This document shows positions 24,651 to 33,163 of a stretch of DNA of 64,000 bases, piece by piece. The translations under genes and the position numbers were made by a program. Under the pieces are notes generated by a model. That model had not been told where the DNA came from and did no database searches. It saw only the letters and a list, made by a program, of their open reading frames with translations. Source of the DNA: Kribbella jejuensis (GTDB taxonomy: Bacteria; Actinomycetota; Actinomycetes; Propionibacteriales; Kribbellaceae); the NCBI RefSeq assembly GCF_006715085.1, contig NZ_VFMM01000001.1, positions 2,914,001 through 2,978,000 of the forward strand. Direction: 5' to 3'. Every line of letters begins with the position of its first letter. Position 1 is the stretch's first letter.

Positions 24651-25924
24651 TTCTGCTTGGCCCAGTACGCGTCCGCCTCGGCCTGGATCTTCTGCAGGCC
24701 CGGCATCGGGTCACCCGGCTTGGTCACGAACGCGCCGAACACCTCCAGCGCCTTGTTGGCCACCGGCACCGGCGTCGCCTCGAACCACCGGTTGATCAGC
24801 CGGTACCCGTCGCCGCCGACGTCCTTGTTGAGCGCCGCCAGCCCCGGGTCCTTGATCTCGGCCTTCGGGTTGAACGACAGGTCGCCGCGCGAGTTCGCCC
24901 AGGCGGTCTGCGCCTGCGGCGTGACCCACCAGTCGGTCCACTTCTTCACCGTCGACGCGTGATCGCTCGCCGCGGCCGAGCAGACCGGCCCGGTCTCGAA
25001 GATCATCGAGGTCTTGGGCAGCGCGGGGTTCACGTTCGGGATGATGAAGAAGTCGTAGTCGGTGCCGGCCTTCATCTTCAGCGTGTTCAGGTTGCCGCTG
25101 AACCAGGTGCCGAAGTTCTCCATCGCGACGTCGCCGTTCTTCAGCTGCGCCTGCGGCTCGGTCTTCGAGCCCGGGTCGCTGAAGTAGCCGGCGTCGATCA
25201 TCTTCTTCCACTCGTTCATCACGTCGACGACACCCTGGTCGGTGTACTTCGCCTTACCGGTGGCGAGTGCGTCGTACAGGTCGGGGTCCTTGCCCGCGAG
25301 CAGGGTCTCGAACCAGACGAACGAGAACAGGATGTTGGTCTGGTAGAACGGCTTCACGCCGATCGCCTTGACCTTGTCGGCGACCTTCAGCAGATCGGCC
25401 CAGGTCTTCGGGGTCTCGGTGATCCCGGCCTTCTTGAAGACGGCCTTGTTGTAGTACATCACCCAGTAGCCGGCGTTCAGCGGTACGCAGTACTGCTTGC
25501 CGTCGAAGGTGAAGTACTGCTTGAGCTGTTCCGGGATGTTGCCGTCAGCAACAGCCTTGGTCCACTGGTCGGTGGTCTCGGCAACGAGCTTCTGGTCCAC
25601 CAGATCCTGAAGTTCCTTGCCGGTGTGCCAGGTGAACAGGTCGGCCTTCTCCTTGGTCCGGAACGAGGACCGGATGAACGCGGTGTACGTGTTCGAGTCG
25701 GAGTACCCGACCGGTTCCATGCCGACGCCGATATCCTTCTTGCTGGCCGCGCCGACCTGGGTGAACGCGTCCTTCCAGCCGCCCTTGTCGTTGTAGAACT
25801 TCAGCGAGTCGACCGGCTTGTCCTCGCCCTTCTTCGGCGCGGCGGCACCACCACCGCCGCCACAGGCGGACAGAGCCAGCGCTCCGGCCACGGCCAACGC
25901 CGTCAGCGCTTTCCGGTGAATCAT
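24647..25924 (-). CDS. sugar-binding lipoprotein of an ABC importer
   Basis: A 425-residue extracellular solute-binding protein (family 1). The signal peptide ends in a lipobox, LALSAC with Cys 21, followed by a glycine-rich linker. The body is the two-lobed periplasmic-binding fold: DLFTWHTGKELQDLVDQ, PLNAGYWVMYYNKAVFKKAG, and GDVAMENFGTWFSG are conserved family segments, and the aromatic residues W/Y/F around them fit sugar stacking. It is the first transport gene in the operon, 15 bp after the GntR regulator, and is translated coupled to the MalF-type permease. Confidence 0.92.
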   Translation of the reverse strand: MIHRKALTALAVAGALALSACGGGGGAAAPKKGEDKPVDSLKFYNDKGGWKDAFTQVGAASKKDIGVGMEPVGYSDSNTYTAFIRSSFRTKEKADLFTWHTGKELQDLVDQKLVAETTDQWTKAVADGNIPEQLKQYFTFDGKQYCVPLNAGYWVMYYNKAVFKKAGITETPKTWADLLKVADKVKAIGVKPFYQTNILFSFVWFETLLAGKDPDLYDALATGKAKYTDQGVVDVMNEWKKMIDAGYFSDPGSKTEPQAQLKNGDVAMENFGTWFSGNLNTLKMKAGTDYDFFIIPNVNPALPKTSMIFETGPVCSAAASDHASTVKKWTDWWVTPQAQTAWANSRGDLSFNPKAEIKDPGLAALNKDVGGDGYRLINRWFEATPVPVANKALEVFGAFVTKPGDPMPGLQKIQAEADAYWAKQK

Positions 25925-25939
25925 GGTGTTCCTCTCAGC

Positions 25940-26647
25940 TCAGGGTTGCTGAAGTTTTTCGTTGATGACGGCAAGGACGCCGTCCAGGTGCTCGCGGGTG
26001 AGCAGCTCGGCCAGGTCGGGGTCACCGGACCGGATCGCGTCGTAGATCGCCCGGTGTTCGTCCAGGTCGGCCTGGCGGTCGCCGTGGATGTGCAGGATCT
26101 CCAACTGCTCCCGGGCGTTCACGACGGTCACGGACTCGACCACCTCGGCCAGGGTCGCGTTGCCGGACGCCTGGGCGAGTGAGCGGTGGAAGTCCATGTT
26201 CACCTCGGCCAGCTGCGCGTGGTCGCCGGAGGCGATCAGCTCGGCCGCAGCCTCGAGGTCCTTCGCCATCTGCTCCAGCGCGGTCTCCGCACGAGTCCTG
26301 GCGGCCAGTGCCGCAACAGGCGGTTCGATCAGTGCACGTGCCTGCAGCAGCTCCACCAACCGGTCAGGGCTCGGCGCCAGCGCCAGGGGGTTCGCCAGCA
26401 CCAAGCGGCCGACGTTCGGACCCACGTAGACACCAGAGCCGTGCCGGAGCTCGACAGCCCCGGTAGCCTCCAGCCGGCGCAGGGCCTCGCGGACAGTCGG
26501 TACGGCGACCTTGAAGCGCTCCGCGAGCGACCGTACCGCCTCGAACTGGTCCCCCGGCGCCAGCTTGCGCTCCTCGATCAGCGTGAGCATCGACGTCGCC
26601 AGGTCGTCCAGCAGACTCCGCCGTACGACGCCTCCCGATGCGCTCAC
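25940..26647 (-). CDS. GntR-family regulator of the sugar operon (FadR subfamily)
   Basis: A 235-residue regulator with an N-terminal winged HTH (VRSLAERFKVAVPTVREALR, residues 40-60) and a C-terminal FCD domain with the family's histidines (MDFHRSLAQASGNATL, EHRAIYDAIRSGD). It is the second gene of the operon: its start overlaps the stop of the secreted-protein gene by 4 bp and the binding protein follows. The operon promoter carries an inverted repeat directly before the first start codon, so this protein is the best candidate for its repressor, making the operon self-regulated. Confidence 0.87.
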   Translation of the reverse strand: MSASGGVVRRSLLDDLATSMLTLIEERKLAPGDQFEAVRSLAERFKVAVPTVREALRRLEATGAVELRHGSGVYVGPNVGRLVLANPLALAPSPDRLVELLQARALIEPPVAALAARTRAETALEQMAKDLEAAAELIASGDHAQLAEVNMDFHRSLAQASGNATLAEVVESVTVVNAREQLEILHIHGDRQADLDEHRAIYDAIRSGDPDLAELLTREHLDGVLAVINEKLQQP

Positions 26648-27750
26648 TTGGTCGCCGCCAGGGTGACCGAGAGGAAGCGCGGACGGTAGATGCTCACGTC
26701 GCCGTACAGCTCGTCACTGACCAGGCTGTTGACGTTGTAGCTCACCAGGAGCGACGTACCCTGCCGCAGGTCCGGGTGCTCGTGGGAGTTGTACGTGATG
26801 ATGTTCCCGCCGGTCTCCGGGGTCTGGTACAGCTCGACCGGCTTCACCCACGGGCCGGTGGGCGAGCAGGAGAAGTACCCGAGGATGCTCTTGCTGAAGA
26901 GCTCCTTGGTGTTATGCGTGACCAAGAGGTAGCCGTCACCCCATCGGGTCACACTGTGCTCGTTGGCAACGCCCTCGAGTACCCGGGTCGACGCGGCCTC
27001 GTCAGCGGACCAGCCTGTGCCGGTCCAGTACTCCCAGGGCTTCGCGGTGAGGTCGTCGCCACGCACGCGGGCGACATGCTGGTACTTCGACGCGCCCAGG
27101 TCCTCGACTCCGTAGATGTAGGTGTAGCCCCGGTCGCGCAGCAGCCAGCCGGACCACTGCACGTTCGCAGCGGACGGGATCGGCGTCAGCGACTTGAGCT
27201 TGAACGTCTTGCTGTCGAAACGCGCCAGGTAGTTGCTGGCCCAGCGCCAGTCCCACTGACCCGTACCGGTCTTCTGGAAACGCAGTGCGACCACGTCGAG
27301 GTCCTGGCCGGCGTGGCTGGTCTGGGCTGCGCCGAACCAGTACCAGCCGTCGGACGGCGGCGGGACCAGCGCGGTCGGGTTGGTCGCCGTACCGCCGGTG
27401 ACCGTCTTCAGGTCGGTGCCGTGCTGGATCACGAACGAGTTGTTGATGAACGGCGCCGTGGTCGGACGGCTGCCGTCCGGGTTCACCGGGCCGAGGAACG
27501 TGTCCGAGAAGACCCACGCCGTCCGGCCGCCGGGCAGCGCGACGGAGTACGTGCTGTCGGCGCCCGTCCAGCCCTTGCCGGTGTTGCTGTAGGCGTTCAG
27601 CAGGTTCTCGGGCGCGGCGTGCGGCGTCGTCCGCGCGGTCCAGTTCGTGGTGACCGCACCGCAGGTCGATGCGGCGGCAGGGACCGCGGGCACGGCAAGG
27701 CCCGCTGCCGTCAGGGACAACGCGAGAAGCACACCGAAGCGTCGTGACAT
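26644..27750 (-). CDS. secreted propeller-type glycan-binding or glycosidase-like protein (DUF4185-like)
   Basis: A 368-residue exported protein with a signal peptide (residues 1-27, ending AAAS). The mature part has repeated Trp- and Asp-rich strands (AWVFSDTFLGPVNPDG, WYWFGAAQTSHAGQDL, YTYIYGVEDLG, HSVTRWGDGYLLVTHNT, NIITYNSHEHPD) in the style of five-bladed propellers related to GH43 and DUF4185/DUF5005 proteins. It is the first gene of the eight-gene sugar operon and is likely to bind or trim the polymer outside before uptake. I cannot assign catalytic residues with certainty. The ATG at 27750 lies about where transcription should begin. Confidence 0.75.
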   Translation of the reverse strand: MSRRFGVLLALSLTAAGLAVPAVPAAASTCGAVTTNWTARTTPHAAPENLLNAYSNTGKGWTGADSTYSVALPGGRTAWVFSDTFLGPVNPDGSRPTTAPFINNSFVIQHGTDLKTVTGGTATNPTALVPPPSDGWYWFGAAQTSHAGQDLDVVALRFQKTGTGQWDWRWASNYLARFDSKTFKLKSLTPIPSAANVQWSGWLLRDRGYTYIYGVEDLGASKYQHVARVRGDDLTAKPWEYWTGTGWSADEAASTRVLEGVANEHSVTRWGDGYLLVTHNTKELFSKSILGYFSCSPTGPWVKPVELYQTPETGGNIITYNSHEHPDLRQGTSLLVSYNVNSLVSDELYGDVSIYRPRFLSVTLAATK

Positions 27751-27787
27751 GAAAATGATCAGATCACTTGGTCATTTTCGATGTCAA
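27751..27787 (-). promoter_or_regulatory. leaderless promoter overlapped by an inverted repeat
   Basis: On the minus strand TTGACA (27787-27782), an 18-base spacer and TCTGAT (27763-27758) place the transcription start at or next to the A of the ATG at 27750. No ribosome-binding site precedes the ATG. Perfect 8-bp arms GAAAATGA and TCATTTTC (27751-27758 and 27772-27779), with two further matching pairs inside, cover the -10 and spacer, an ideal place for a repressor. The GntR protein encoded second in the operon is the obvious candidate. Confidence 0.6.
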
Positions 27788-27853
27788 TACCCAGGGTCTG
27801 ATCAGGGTGTGTACGGAGCGTGCTTGCGCCTCGTGGGTGGGAGGATCGACGGC

Positions 27854-28240
27854 ATGAAGAACTTGATCATCAGGTTGCTGGCGAACGCGGTCGCGCTGGC
27901 GATCGCCAGCTGGATCGTCAGCGGTATCACCCTGCAGGGCGCGACCACCGGCAAGCGGGTGCTCACGCTGCTGATCGTGGCCGCGATCTTCGGGATCGTG
28001 AACGCGATCGTGAAGCCGGTGGTGAAGGTGCTGTCGTTCCCGCTGCTGATCCTGACCCTCGGCCTGCTGACCTTCGTGATCAACGCGGTGATGCTGCTGC
28101 TGACCTCCTGGATCACCGGCAAGCTGGACGTCCAGTTCCACGTCAACGGGTTCTGGTCCGCGCTGTTCGGCGCGTTGATCATCAGCGTCGTCGGCATGAT
28201 CATCAACGCGGTGCTGCCGGAGAAGGCCGAAATCCACTGA
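27854..28240 (+). CDS. phage-holin-family small membrane protein
   Basis: A 128-residue protein of four hydrophobic helices (residues 5-25, 32-52, 58-85 and 105-122) with short loops, matching the bacterial phage-holin family 4 (PF04020-like; FGIVNAIVKPVVKVLSFPL is the family's central motif). These are ordinary chromosomal membrane proteins of unknown role despite the name. The ATG at 27854 follows GGAGG at 8 bases; the frame is open further upstream only as a shadow of the secreted-protein gene. It is followed after 2 bases by a protein-tyrosine phosphatase gene, so the two are co-transcribed. Confidence 0.82.
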   Translation: MKNLIIRLLANAVALAIASWIVSGITLQGATTGKRVLTLLIVAAIFGIVNAIVKPVVKVLSFPLLILTLGLLTFVINAVMLLLTSWITGKLDVQFHVNGFWSALFGALIISVVGMIINAVLPEKAEIH

Positions 28241-28242
28241 GC

Positions 28243-28683
28243 ATGCGCGTCGAGATCGTCTGCAGCGGGAACATCTGCCGCTCGCCGATGGGCGAGGTGG
28301 TACTGCGCGCGAAGCTGGCGGAGGCGGGCATCGACGGCGTGCTCGTCTCCAGCTCGGGGACGGGCGGCTGGCACGTGGGCGACGGGATGGACCCGCGCGC
28401 GGCGGCGGCGCTGCGACGCCGTGGGTACGACGGGAGCTCGCATCGCGCCCAGCAGTACCAACGGTCCTGGGACCGGGACCTGGTGCTCGCGATGGACTCC
28501 GGCCACCTGGAAACGCTGAACCGGTACGGCGCCGCGGCGCAGTTGTTCGCGCGCGACGACGTACCGGATCCGTACTACGGCGAGGACGACGGCTTCGACG
28601 AGGTCCTGGCGCAGATCGAGGAGGCGGCCGACGCCTGGGTCGACCGCCTGCGCTCAGACCTGACCGAGCGCCGTCAGGCCTGA
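28243..28683 (+). CDS. low-molecular-weight protein-tyrosine phosphatase
   Basis: A 146-residue phosphatase that removes phosphate from tyrosine in proteins, or possibly from arginine. The P-loop CSGNICRSP gives the nucleophile C7 and R13 (C-x5-R-S), and the general acid is in DDVPDPYYG (D-P-Y). Length and C-terminal helix are normal. The ATG at 28243 lies 2 bases after the holin-like gene's stop. Its 3' end overlaps that of the convergent phosphofructokinase gene by 10 bp. In actinomycetes such phosphatases act in cell-envelope or polysaccharide control; the target here is not known. Confidence 0.92.
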   Translation: MRVEIVCSGNICRSPMGEVVLRAKLAEAGIDGVLVSSSGTGGWHVGDGMDPRAAAALRRRGYDGSSHRAQQYQRSWDRDLVLAMDSGHLETLNRYGAAAQLFARDDVPDPYYGEDDGFDEVLAQIEEAADAWVDRLRSDLTERRQA

Positions 28684-29873
28684 CCGATCTCCGACTTCAG
28701 GCTGACGAACCACTCCACGCCGGCGTCGAACTCCTTGCCGCCGGCGATCCGCGGGAACTCGATCGCGCGCAACTCGTCGCCGCGCTCCTCGTCGTGGCCG
28801 ACCACACCGGACTCACCGCGCAGTGCCGCGTCCACGGCGTAGTCGGTGCACTCCTTGATCAGTGCGAGGTCGCGGTCGTTGGCCGCGGCCGAGCGGGAGA
28901 AGTACCCGCTCTTCTGCACCATCGTCTTCTCGGCGCCGATCCGCTCCGCGAACTGCTTCGCGAACCACGCGCCCGGGTTGATCGTGTCCAGCTTGACGTG
29001 CCCGAACGGATCCCGCCCGACCTCCTCGCCGCGCGCCTCCATCTCGGCCACGATCGACGACACACCGGCACCCTCGGACAGGAAGATGTTCACGCAGTCC
29101 TCCTCGTCCATGACCTTGCGCAGCCGCTCCGCCTCGGCGTCCAGGTCGATCGTTGCCTCTGGCACGTACACGGCGTGCACCGACCAGCCGCCCTTGGTCA
29201 GGCCGATGCCCGGGTTCCACTCCTGCTCGTCGACCCACTGCTGGTAGGCCTGCGCGGTGGCGGCGGTCAGCCAGCCGCAGTTGCGGCCCATCACCTCGTG
29301 GACGATCAGCATCCGCGGGTTCGAGCTGTGCTCGGCGATGATGTTCTTGGCGAACAGCGCGCCCTGCTCGGCCGCGGTCCAGGCGCCCAGGCTCTGCCGG
29401 ATCGGGACCACGTCGTTGTCGATGGTCTTCGGCAGGCCGACCACGGTCAGGTTGTAGTCGTGCTCCTGCAGGTACGCCGCGAGGTCGGCGGCGGTGGTGT
29501 TGGTGTCGTCCCCGCCGATCGTGTGCAGGACGTCGACGCCGTCCGCGACCAGCCGCTCGGCCGCGACCTGGAGGGCGTTCTGCCCGTCCTCGATCAGGCC
29601 GCGCTTGACCAGGTCGGCGGTGTTGGTGAGCTTCACCCGGCTGTTGCCGATCGGGCTGCCGCCGAACTTGTGCAGCAGCGCCGCCTTCTCCCGGACCTCC
29701 GGCGTCACGGTCAGGAACCGGCCGCTGAGCAGGCCGTGGTACCCGTTCAGGTAGGCGATGATCTCCACGTCGGGCGCCACTTCGGTGTAGCGCTCGATCA
29801 GTCCGCCGACGGCGGACGACAGGCAGGGCGCGAGCCCGCCGGCGGTGAGCAGGGCAACTCTACGGACAGCCAT
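28674..29873 (-). CDS. pfp: pyrophosphate-dependent phosphofructokinase
   Basis: A 399-residue enzyme interconverting fructose 6-phosphate and fructose 1,6-bisphosphate in glycolysis. Two residues mark use of pyrophosphate instead of ATP: GGDDT at 120-124 (ATP enzymes have GGDGS) and PKTIDND at 148-154 (ATP enzymes have PGTIDND). Other signatures are SSAVGGLIERY and MGRNCGWLTA. The ATG at 29873 is chosen over an earlier in-frame ATG because MAVRRVALLTAGGLAP is the family's normal start and a GAGGA precedes it. PPi-type enzymes are reversible and known from other actinomycetes. The gene stands alone. Confidence 0.93.
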   Translation of the reverse strand: MAVRRVALLTAGGLAPCLSSAVGGLIERYTEVAPDVEIIAYLNGYHGLLSGRFLTVTPEVREKAALLHKFGGSPIGNSRVKLTNTADLVKRGLIEDGQNALQVAAERLVADGVDVLHTIGGDDTNTTAADLAAYLQEHDYNLTVVGLPKTIDNDVVPIRQSLGAWTAAEQGALFAKNIIAEHSSNPRMLIVHEVMGRNCGWLTAATAQAYQQWVDEQEWNPGIGLTKGGWSVHAVYVPEATIDLDAEAERLRKVMDEEDCVNIFLSEGAGVSSIVAEMEARGEEVGRDPFGHVKLDTINPGAWFAKQFAERIGAEKTMVQKSGYFSRSAAANDRDLALIKECTDYAVDAALRGESGVVGHDEERGDELRAIEFPRIAGGKEFDAGVEWFVSLKSEIGQA

Positions 29874-29928
29874 GGGTCCTCGGTCCTTCCGGAGTGTCTC
29901 TGAAATCGCCACCAGACTAGTGATGTGA

Positions 29929-29946
29929 ACCACTCCGGGAAGTGGT
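29929..29946 (-). terminator. short hairpin after the broken lrp gene
   Basis: ACCACT and AGTGGT form 6-bp arms around a 6-base loop just beyond the end of the Lrp reading frame and before the pfp promoter. It is a weak stem and could be an operator instead. Confidence 0.35.
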
Positions 29947-29951
29947 CGGGT

Positions 29952-30423
29952 TCATCCTGCGGACAACGGCACGCTCCGCGGCGGTACCGGCGTGGAGACG
30001 ACGAACGAGCTCGTGGTCTGGCCGTGCACCTGGAAGTTGTCCAGGACGGTTTCCAGGGCGGCGATCTCGGCGACCTGGACGCGGATCAGGAAGCAGTCCT
30101 CGCCGGAGATCCGGTGGCACTCGACCACCTCCGGCGTGCGCTCGGCGAGCGCGACGATCTTCGGGATCTGGTTCGGCCCGGGCCGCAGCCGCACCCACGC
30201 CGCGACCGGCCGGCCGGCCGAGCGCAGCCGGGTCGACGTCGAGACGGTACCCACGGATCACGCCGGACTCCTCCAGCCGGCCCACCCGCTCGCGGACCGT
30301 CGGCGTCGACACTCCGAGCCGCCGGGCCAGCTCGGTGGTCCGCAGCCGGGGGTCCGCAGTGAGCTCCTCGAAGATCCGAGTATTGAGCTCATCCAGAAGC
30401 TGACTTCTCGTTTCGGTAAGCAA
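29952..30423 (-). pseudogene. Lrp/AsnC-family regulator broken by a 4-bp expansion
   Basis: The first frame, from a TTG at 30423 with AGGAGGG just upstream, encodes an Lrp-type HTH (LNTRIFEELTADPRLRTTEL, ARRLGVSTPTVRERVGRLEE, GVIRGYRLDVDPAALGRP). The ligand-binding RAM domain (VAAWVRLRPGPNQIPKIVAL, ISGEDCFLIRVQVAEIAALE, TTSSFVV) is in another frame. The switch falls in a CCGG tetranucleotide run (30206-30220). Removing one CCGG rejoins the frames and gives 155 residues, the normal Lrp length. As read, the protein keeps the HTH but loses the sensor domain and ends near 29917. It is divergent from an EamA permease, its likely target. Confidence 0.85.
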
Positions 30424-30454
30424 AATGCCCTCCTGACCTCCGAACCACCATAGA

Positions 30455-30478
30455 TCTACCGACGATCTGTTTCTACCG
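30455..30478. promoter_or_regulatory. direct repeats between lrp and eamA
   Basis: TCTACCG occurs at 30455-30461 and 30472-30478, a 17-bp step, in the 62-bp gap between the divergent starts. Lrp proteins bind several phased half-sites, so these may be part of the shared control region. Confidence 0.35.
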
Positions 30479-30485
30479 TAGTGGC

Positions 30486-31379
30486 GTGACAACCTCAACC
30501 GAAGCCCCCGCCCGGAGCGGTCTCGCGGCCGTCGCCGCCGCGATCACCGTCGTCCTGTGGGCCTCATCCTTCGTCGCCATCCGGCATGTTGGCACCGAGA
30601 TCTCCGCCGGCGCCCTCTCGCTTGCGCGGCTCGGCCTGGGCAGCATCTTCCTCGGCGCGCTGCTGCTGACCCGGCCGCGTCCGGCCGTACGCCGCTGGCC
30701 GACCGGACGCGACCGGCTGCCGTTGATCGCCTGTGGGGTGCTGTGGTTCGGCGTCTACAACCTCGCGCTGAACGAGGCCGAACGCCGCCTCGACGCCGGT
30801 ACGGCCGCCATGCTCGTGCACATCGCCCCGCTACTGATCGCCGTACTCGCGGGCCTCGGCCTGGGCGAGGGCTTCCCGCGGCAGCTGGTGATCGGCGGCC
30901 TGGTCGCGTTCGCGGGGATCGTGGTGATCGGTACATCGACCTCGAATGGGCGGGCCGAGACGTGGGGCGTCGTGCTGTGCGTCGTCGCCGCGATCTCGTA
31001 CGCCGTCGGCGTGGTCACGCAGAAGCCTCTCCTGAGCCGCCTGCCCGCCGCAGAGGTCACGTGGCTCGCCTGCACGATCGGTGCGATCGTGTGCCTTCCG
31101 TTCACGCCCGCATTGATCAGTGACGTTCGCTCCGCCGACGCGGCAACCATCTGGTGGATCGTGTACCTGGCCGCGTTCCCTACCGCGTTGGGCTTCACCA
31201 CCTGGGCCTTTGCGCTCCGGCGTACCAGTGCGGGTCGCATGGGAATCACCGTGTACGCCGTACCGGTCGTGGCAATTCTCCTGGCCTGGCTGCTTCTCGG
31301 GGAGACTCCCACGGCGCTCGCACTGGGCGGCGGGGCTTTGTGCCTGGCGGGTGTCGCTATCTCAAGGAGAGCTGCCTGA
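30486..31379 (+). CDS. EamA-family transporter next to an Lrp regulator
   Basis: A 297-residue ten-helix DMT permease. Helix 1 carries VVLWASSFVAIRHVGTE, a variant of the EamA signature, and the two halves end in ELVIGG-like and LLLGETPTALALGGGALCL segments (the second is the standard repeat end). GTG at 30486 is the start. Divergent EamA-Lrp pairs usually export amino acids under control of the Lrp protein, which senses the substrate; that is the best guess here. Since the lrp gene is frameshifted, the exporter may have lost its control. Its 3' end overlaps the convergent amidase gene by 23 bp. Confidence 0.87.
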   Translation: MTTSTEAPARSGLAAVAAAITVVLWASSFVAIRHVGTEISAGALSLARLGLGSIFLGALLLTRPRPAVRRWPTGRDRLPLIACGVLWFGVYNLALNEAERRLDAGTAAMLVHIAPLLIAVLAGLGLGEGFPRQLVIGGLVAFAGIVVIGTSTSNGRAETWGVVLCVVAAISYAVGVVTQKPLLSRLPAAEVTWLACTIGAIVCLPFTPALISDVRSADAATIWWIVYLAAFPTALGFTTWAFALRRTSAGRMGITVYAVPVVAILLAWLLLGETPTALALGGGALCLAGVAISRRAA

Positions 31380-32361
31380 GCTGCTGGTGGATGCCGTCGT
31401 ACACCTCGACCTGCGGTAGCAGGCGTTTCGGGACCTTGGTGACCACGCTGTAGTTGACGTCGACGACGTTCGCCAGCGGGACCTCGCTGACCTGGCTGAG
31501 CAACTGGTACGCGTCCAGCTTGTCCAGGCCGTACAGCTCACCGAGCCAGCGCACCATGTCGACCTGACCGGCCCGCCAGGCGTCCTCGAGTGGCCGGCCG
31601 GAGCCGACGACCGCGAGGTACTCGTCGTTCTCGATCCGCGGCCAGACAGGTCCGGGCGTCTTGACCAGCTCCACGACGAGTACGACGTTCATCGCGCCCT
31701 CGACCGCGGTACCGCAGGACTCTCCCTCGCCCTGGCGGTAGTGGCCGTCACCGACCGAGAACAGCGCACCTTCGACGTTCACCTTCAGGTAGCAGGTCGC
31801 ACCGGCCCGCATCTCAGGCGTGTCCATGTTGCCGCCGAACATCTCCGGTACCAGTGCGGAGCGCGCCTCACCTGCGGCCGGCGCCACGCCGACCGTGCCG
31901 AGCATGGGCTCCAGCGGGAGCGCCAGCTCCAGGTGGCTGCTCTGTGCCTGGAATCCGACGGTCTGCTTGTCGGTGTCCACCTCGTAGATCCAGGTCCGCT
32001 CGGGCAGCGGGTCCTGCAGCGTCGCCGTCCGGTCCGTGCTGGTCAGGCCGCCGAAGTACGGGATGGTGGTGGACACGCCCCAGGTCCGGGCCGGGGTGAG
32101 CTCGACGAAGTGCAGCACCAGGGTGTCGCCCGGCTCCGCGCCCTCGACGTAGAACGGGCCGGTCTGCGGGTTCACGTACGGCATGTTGAGGGAGGCGCTG
32201 GCCAGGTCCGACGTGCTACGGAGAGTGCCGCAGTACGCATCCTCGGTCCACAGGCGCAGCGCGGTCCCCGGCTTGACCCGGCGTACGGGTGCTACCCCGC
32301 CGAAGGTCCAGGCGTAGTCGTTGGGTTCTGGGGTGTACTCGAGGACGTCCACACCCGGCAA
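31357..32361 (-). CDS. acetamidase/formamidase-family amidohydrolase
   Basis: A 334-residue enzyme of the FmdA/AmdA family, which hydrolyses formamide, acetamide or similar small amides to ammonia and the acid. Family landmarks are GPFYVEGAEPGDTLVLHF, the HLELALPLEPMLGTVGVAP stretch, the GGNMDTPEM loop, and LFSVGDGHYRQGEGESCGTAVE with its acidic/histidine metal or catalytic residues. The usual length is about 310-410. No transport or regulatory gene accompanies it. It may start at ATG 32361 or a GTG three codons later. It is divergent from mprA. Confidence 0.87.
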   Translation of the reverse strand: MPGVDVLEYTPEPNDYAWTFGGVAPVRRVKPGTALRLWTEDAYCGTLRSTSDLASASLNMPYVNPQTGPFYVEGAEPGDTLVLHFVELTPARTWGVSTTIPYFGGLTSTDRTATLQDPLPERTWIYEVDTDKQTVGFQAQSSHLELALPLEPMLGTVGVAPAAGEARSALVPEMFGGNMDTPEMRAGATCYLKVNVEGALFSVGDGHYRQGEGESCGTAVEGAMNVVLVVELVKTPGPVWPRIENDEYLAVVGSGRPLEDAWRAGQVDMVRWLGELYGLDKLDAYQLLSQVSEVPLANVVDVNYSVVTKVPKRLLPQVEVYDGIHQQLRQLSLR

Positions 32362-32401
32362 CTTAAGGTGTGCGTGAGGTGTTCGGCGAGGGATCAGCGG
32401 G

Positions 32402-32418
32402 TTCTCAGGCGATTCTCA
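32402..32418 (+). promoter_or_regulatory. 11-bp phased direct repeats before mprA
   Basis: TTCTCA at 32402-32407 and again at 32413-32418 are exactly 11 bp apart, 53 bp before the mprA ATG. Head-to-tail sites with 11-bp spacing are how OmpR/PhoB-type response regulators bind, so this is a candidate autoregulatory site. Confidence 0.55.
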
Positions 32419-32470
32419 CAGAAGCGACCTACTCTCGGTGGCGGAACTTCTAGCGGAGCGGGGACTACAG

Positions 32471-33163
32471 ATGCGGGTACTGGTGGTGGACGACGACCGG
32501 GCGGTCCGGGACTCGCTGCGCCGTTCGCTGGAGTTCAACGACTTCGAAGTGGTGACCGCGTCCGACGGCGCCGAGGCGCTCGCCGTGATCGGCAACGTCG
32601 AGCCGGACGTCGTGGTGATGGACGTGATGATGCCGCGCCTGGACGGCCTGGAGACCACCAAGGCGTTGCGGGCCGCGGGCAACAATGTGCCGATCCTGGT
32701 GCTGACCGCGCGGGACGCGGTCGCGGACCGGGTGGACGGCCTGGACGCCGGCGGCGACGACTACCTGACCAAGCCGTTCGCGCTCGAGGAACTGCTGGCC
32801 CGGCTGCGCGCACTGCTGCGCCGCAGCAGCACCCCCGGCGAAGGCGGCCAGCGTGGCGAGGTCCTGCAGTACGGCGACCTCGTGGTCGACGTCGACGCGC
32901 ACGAGGTACACCGCGGCAACGTGGCGATCCAGCTCACCCGCACCGAGTTCTCGCTGCTCGAGCTGCTGATCCGCAACCCGCGCCGGGTGCTGGAGCGTGC
33001 GGTCATCCTGGACGCGGTCTGGGGCTACGACTTCCCGACCACCGCCAACTCGCTCGAGGTCTACATCGGGTACCTGCGCCGCAAGACCGAGGTGAACGGT
33101 CTGCCGCGGCTGATCCACACCGTCCGCGGCATCGGCTACGTGCTGAGGGACACCCCACCGTGA
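32471..33163 (+). CDS. mprA: MprA-type OmpR-family response regulator
   Basis: A 230-residue response regulator. The receiver domain (1-115) has the acidic cluster DDD at 7-9, phospho-acceptor D51 in [10 protein letters not shown]79 and K101 in LTKPF. The winged-helix DNA-binding domain follows (residues 130-228: [44 protein letters not shown]). The ATG at 32471 is used, not the upstream one, because the receiver strand begins at once. It is coupled by a 4-bp overlap (GTGA) to the sensor-kinase gene and followed by a PepD-type protease, the same order as the mycobacterial MprAB envelope-stress system. Confidence 0.92.
   Translation: MRVLVVDDDRAVRDSLRRSLEFNDFEVVTASDGAEALAVIGNVEPDVVVMDVMMPRLDGLETTKALRAAGNNVPILVLTARDAVADRVDGLDAGGDDYLTKPFALEELLARLRALLRRSSTPGEGGQRGEVLQYGDLVVDVDAHEVHRGNVAIQLTRTEFSLLELLIRNPRRVLERAVILDAVWGYDFPTTANSLEVYIGYLRRKTEVNGLPRLIHTVRGIGYVLRDTPP

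Noticed and set aside
29917-30498. A single 193-residue Lrp protein in one frame
   Set aside because: The second half translates to an Arg/Pro/Gly-rich shadow, while the true RAM domain sequence lies in another frame, which shows a frameshift.
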